Part shown: positions 6,218-6,218 of the stretch, one piece after another | Numbering within the stretch: the stretch's first letter is position 1 | How the letters are laid out: every line of letters starts with the position of its first letter | DNA from: Helicobacteraceae bacterium | GTDB lineage: Bacteria > Campylobacterota > Campylobacteria > Campylobacterales > Sulfurimonadaceae | Assembly (NCBI GenBank): GCA_030596305.1 | Contig: JAUVKK010000060.1 | Span: forward strand, 1-6,218 | Length of the DNA: 6,218 nucleotides | Reading direction: 5' to 3' | Program-made: the position numbers and the translations under genes | The notes under the pieces: generated by a model | Told to the model about the DNA's origin: nothing | What the model saw: only the letters and a program-made list of their open reading frames with translations | Databases searched by the model: none

Positions 6218-6218
6218 T

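Overview
This 6.2 kb window looks like chromosomal housekeeping and accessory DNA from a free-living Campylobacterota (epsilonproteobacterial) relative, possibly near Sulfurimonas or Sulfurovum. That placement is an inference. It rests on moderate base composition, the general look of the proteins, and the mix of a TRAP transporter, a hemerythrin/PAS protein and a GlnRS carrying a GatB-like tail. No database search supports it. There are six protein genes, two of them cut by the window edges. I see no tRNA, rRNA, CRISPR array, insertion sequence or prophage element.

Left part (2-1910, + strand): the C-terminal half of a TRAP-transporter periplasmic binding protein of the DctP/TakP type. It is followed by a secreted putative glycoside hydrolase (DUF4015 type) that has its own extended -10 promoter. 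A perfect 16-bp palindrome straddles the TRAP stop codon and lies in the -35 region of that promoter. The hydrolase gene converges on the next gene over a 54-nt gap containing inverted repeats.

Middle (1905-4450): two divergent genes share a 173-nt intergenic region with a promoter on each strand. Leftward runs a hemerythrin-PAS protein of the DUF438 group, probably a cytoplasmic oxygen/redox/NO-type sensor with no obvious output domain. Rightward runs a bacterial dynamin-family GTPase with a Walker A motif, a DxPG motif, an NQID motif and a C-terminal pair of membrane helices. Its switch I region appears to lack the usual threonine.

Right part (4481-6217, - strand): glnS runs leftward into yjdM (old name phnA, a zinc-ribbon protein) after 44 nt, so the two may be co-transcribed. 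The visible GlnRS part holds the end of the catalytic region, the anticodon-binding beta-barrels and then a lysine-rich linker joined to a GatB-tail/YqeY-like domain. The yjdM stop codon sits inside a bidirectional hairpin terminator shared with the convergent GTPase gene.

The genes do not form one obvious pathway. I see no clear new multi-gene system. The items most worth a second look are the dynamin-like GTPase (altered switch I, divergent sensor-like neighbour), the palindromic operator candidate at 567-582, and the GlnRS-YqeY fusion.
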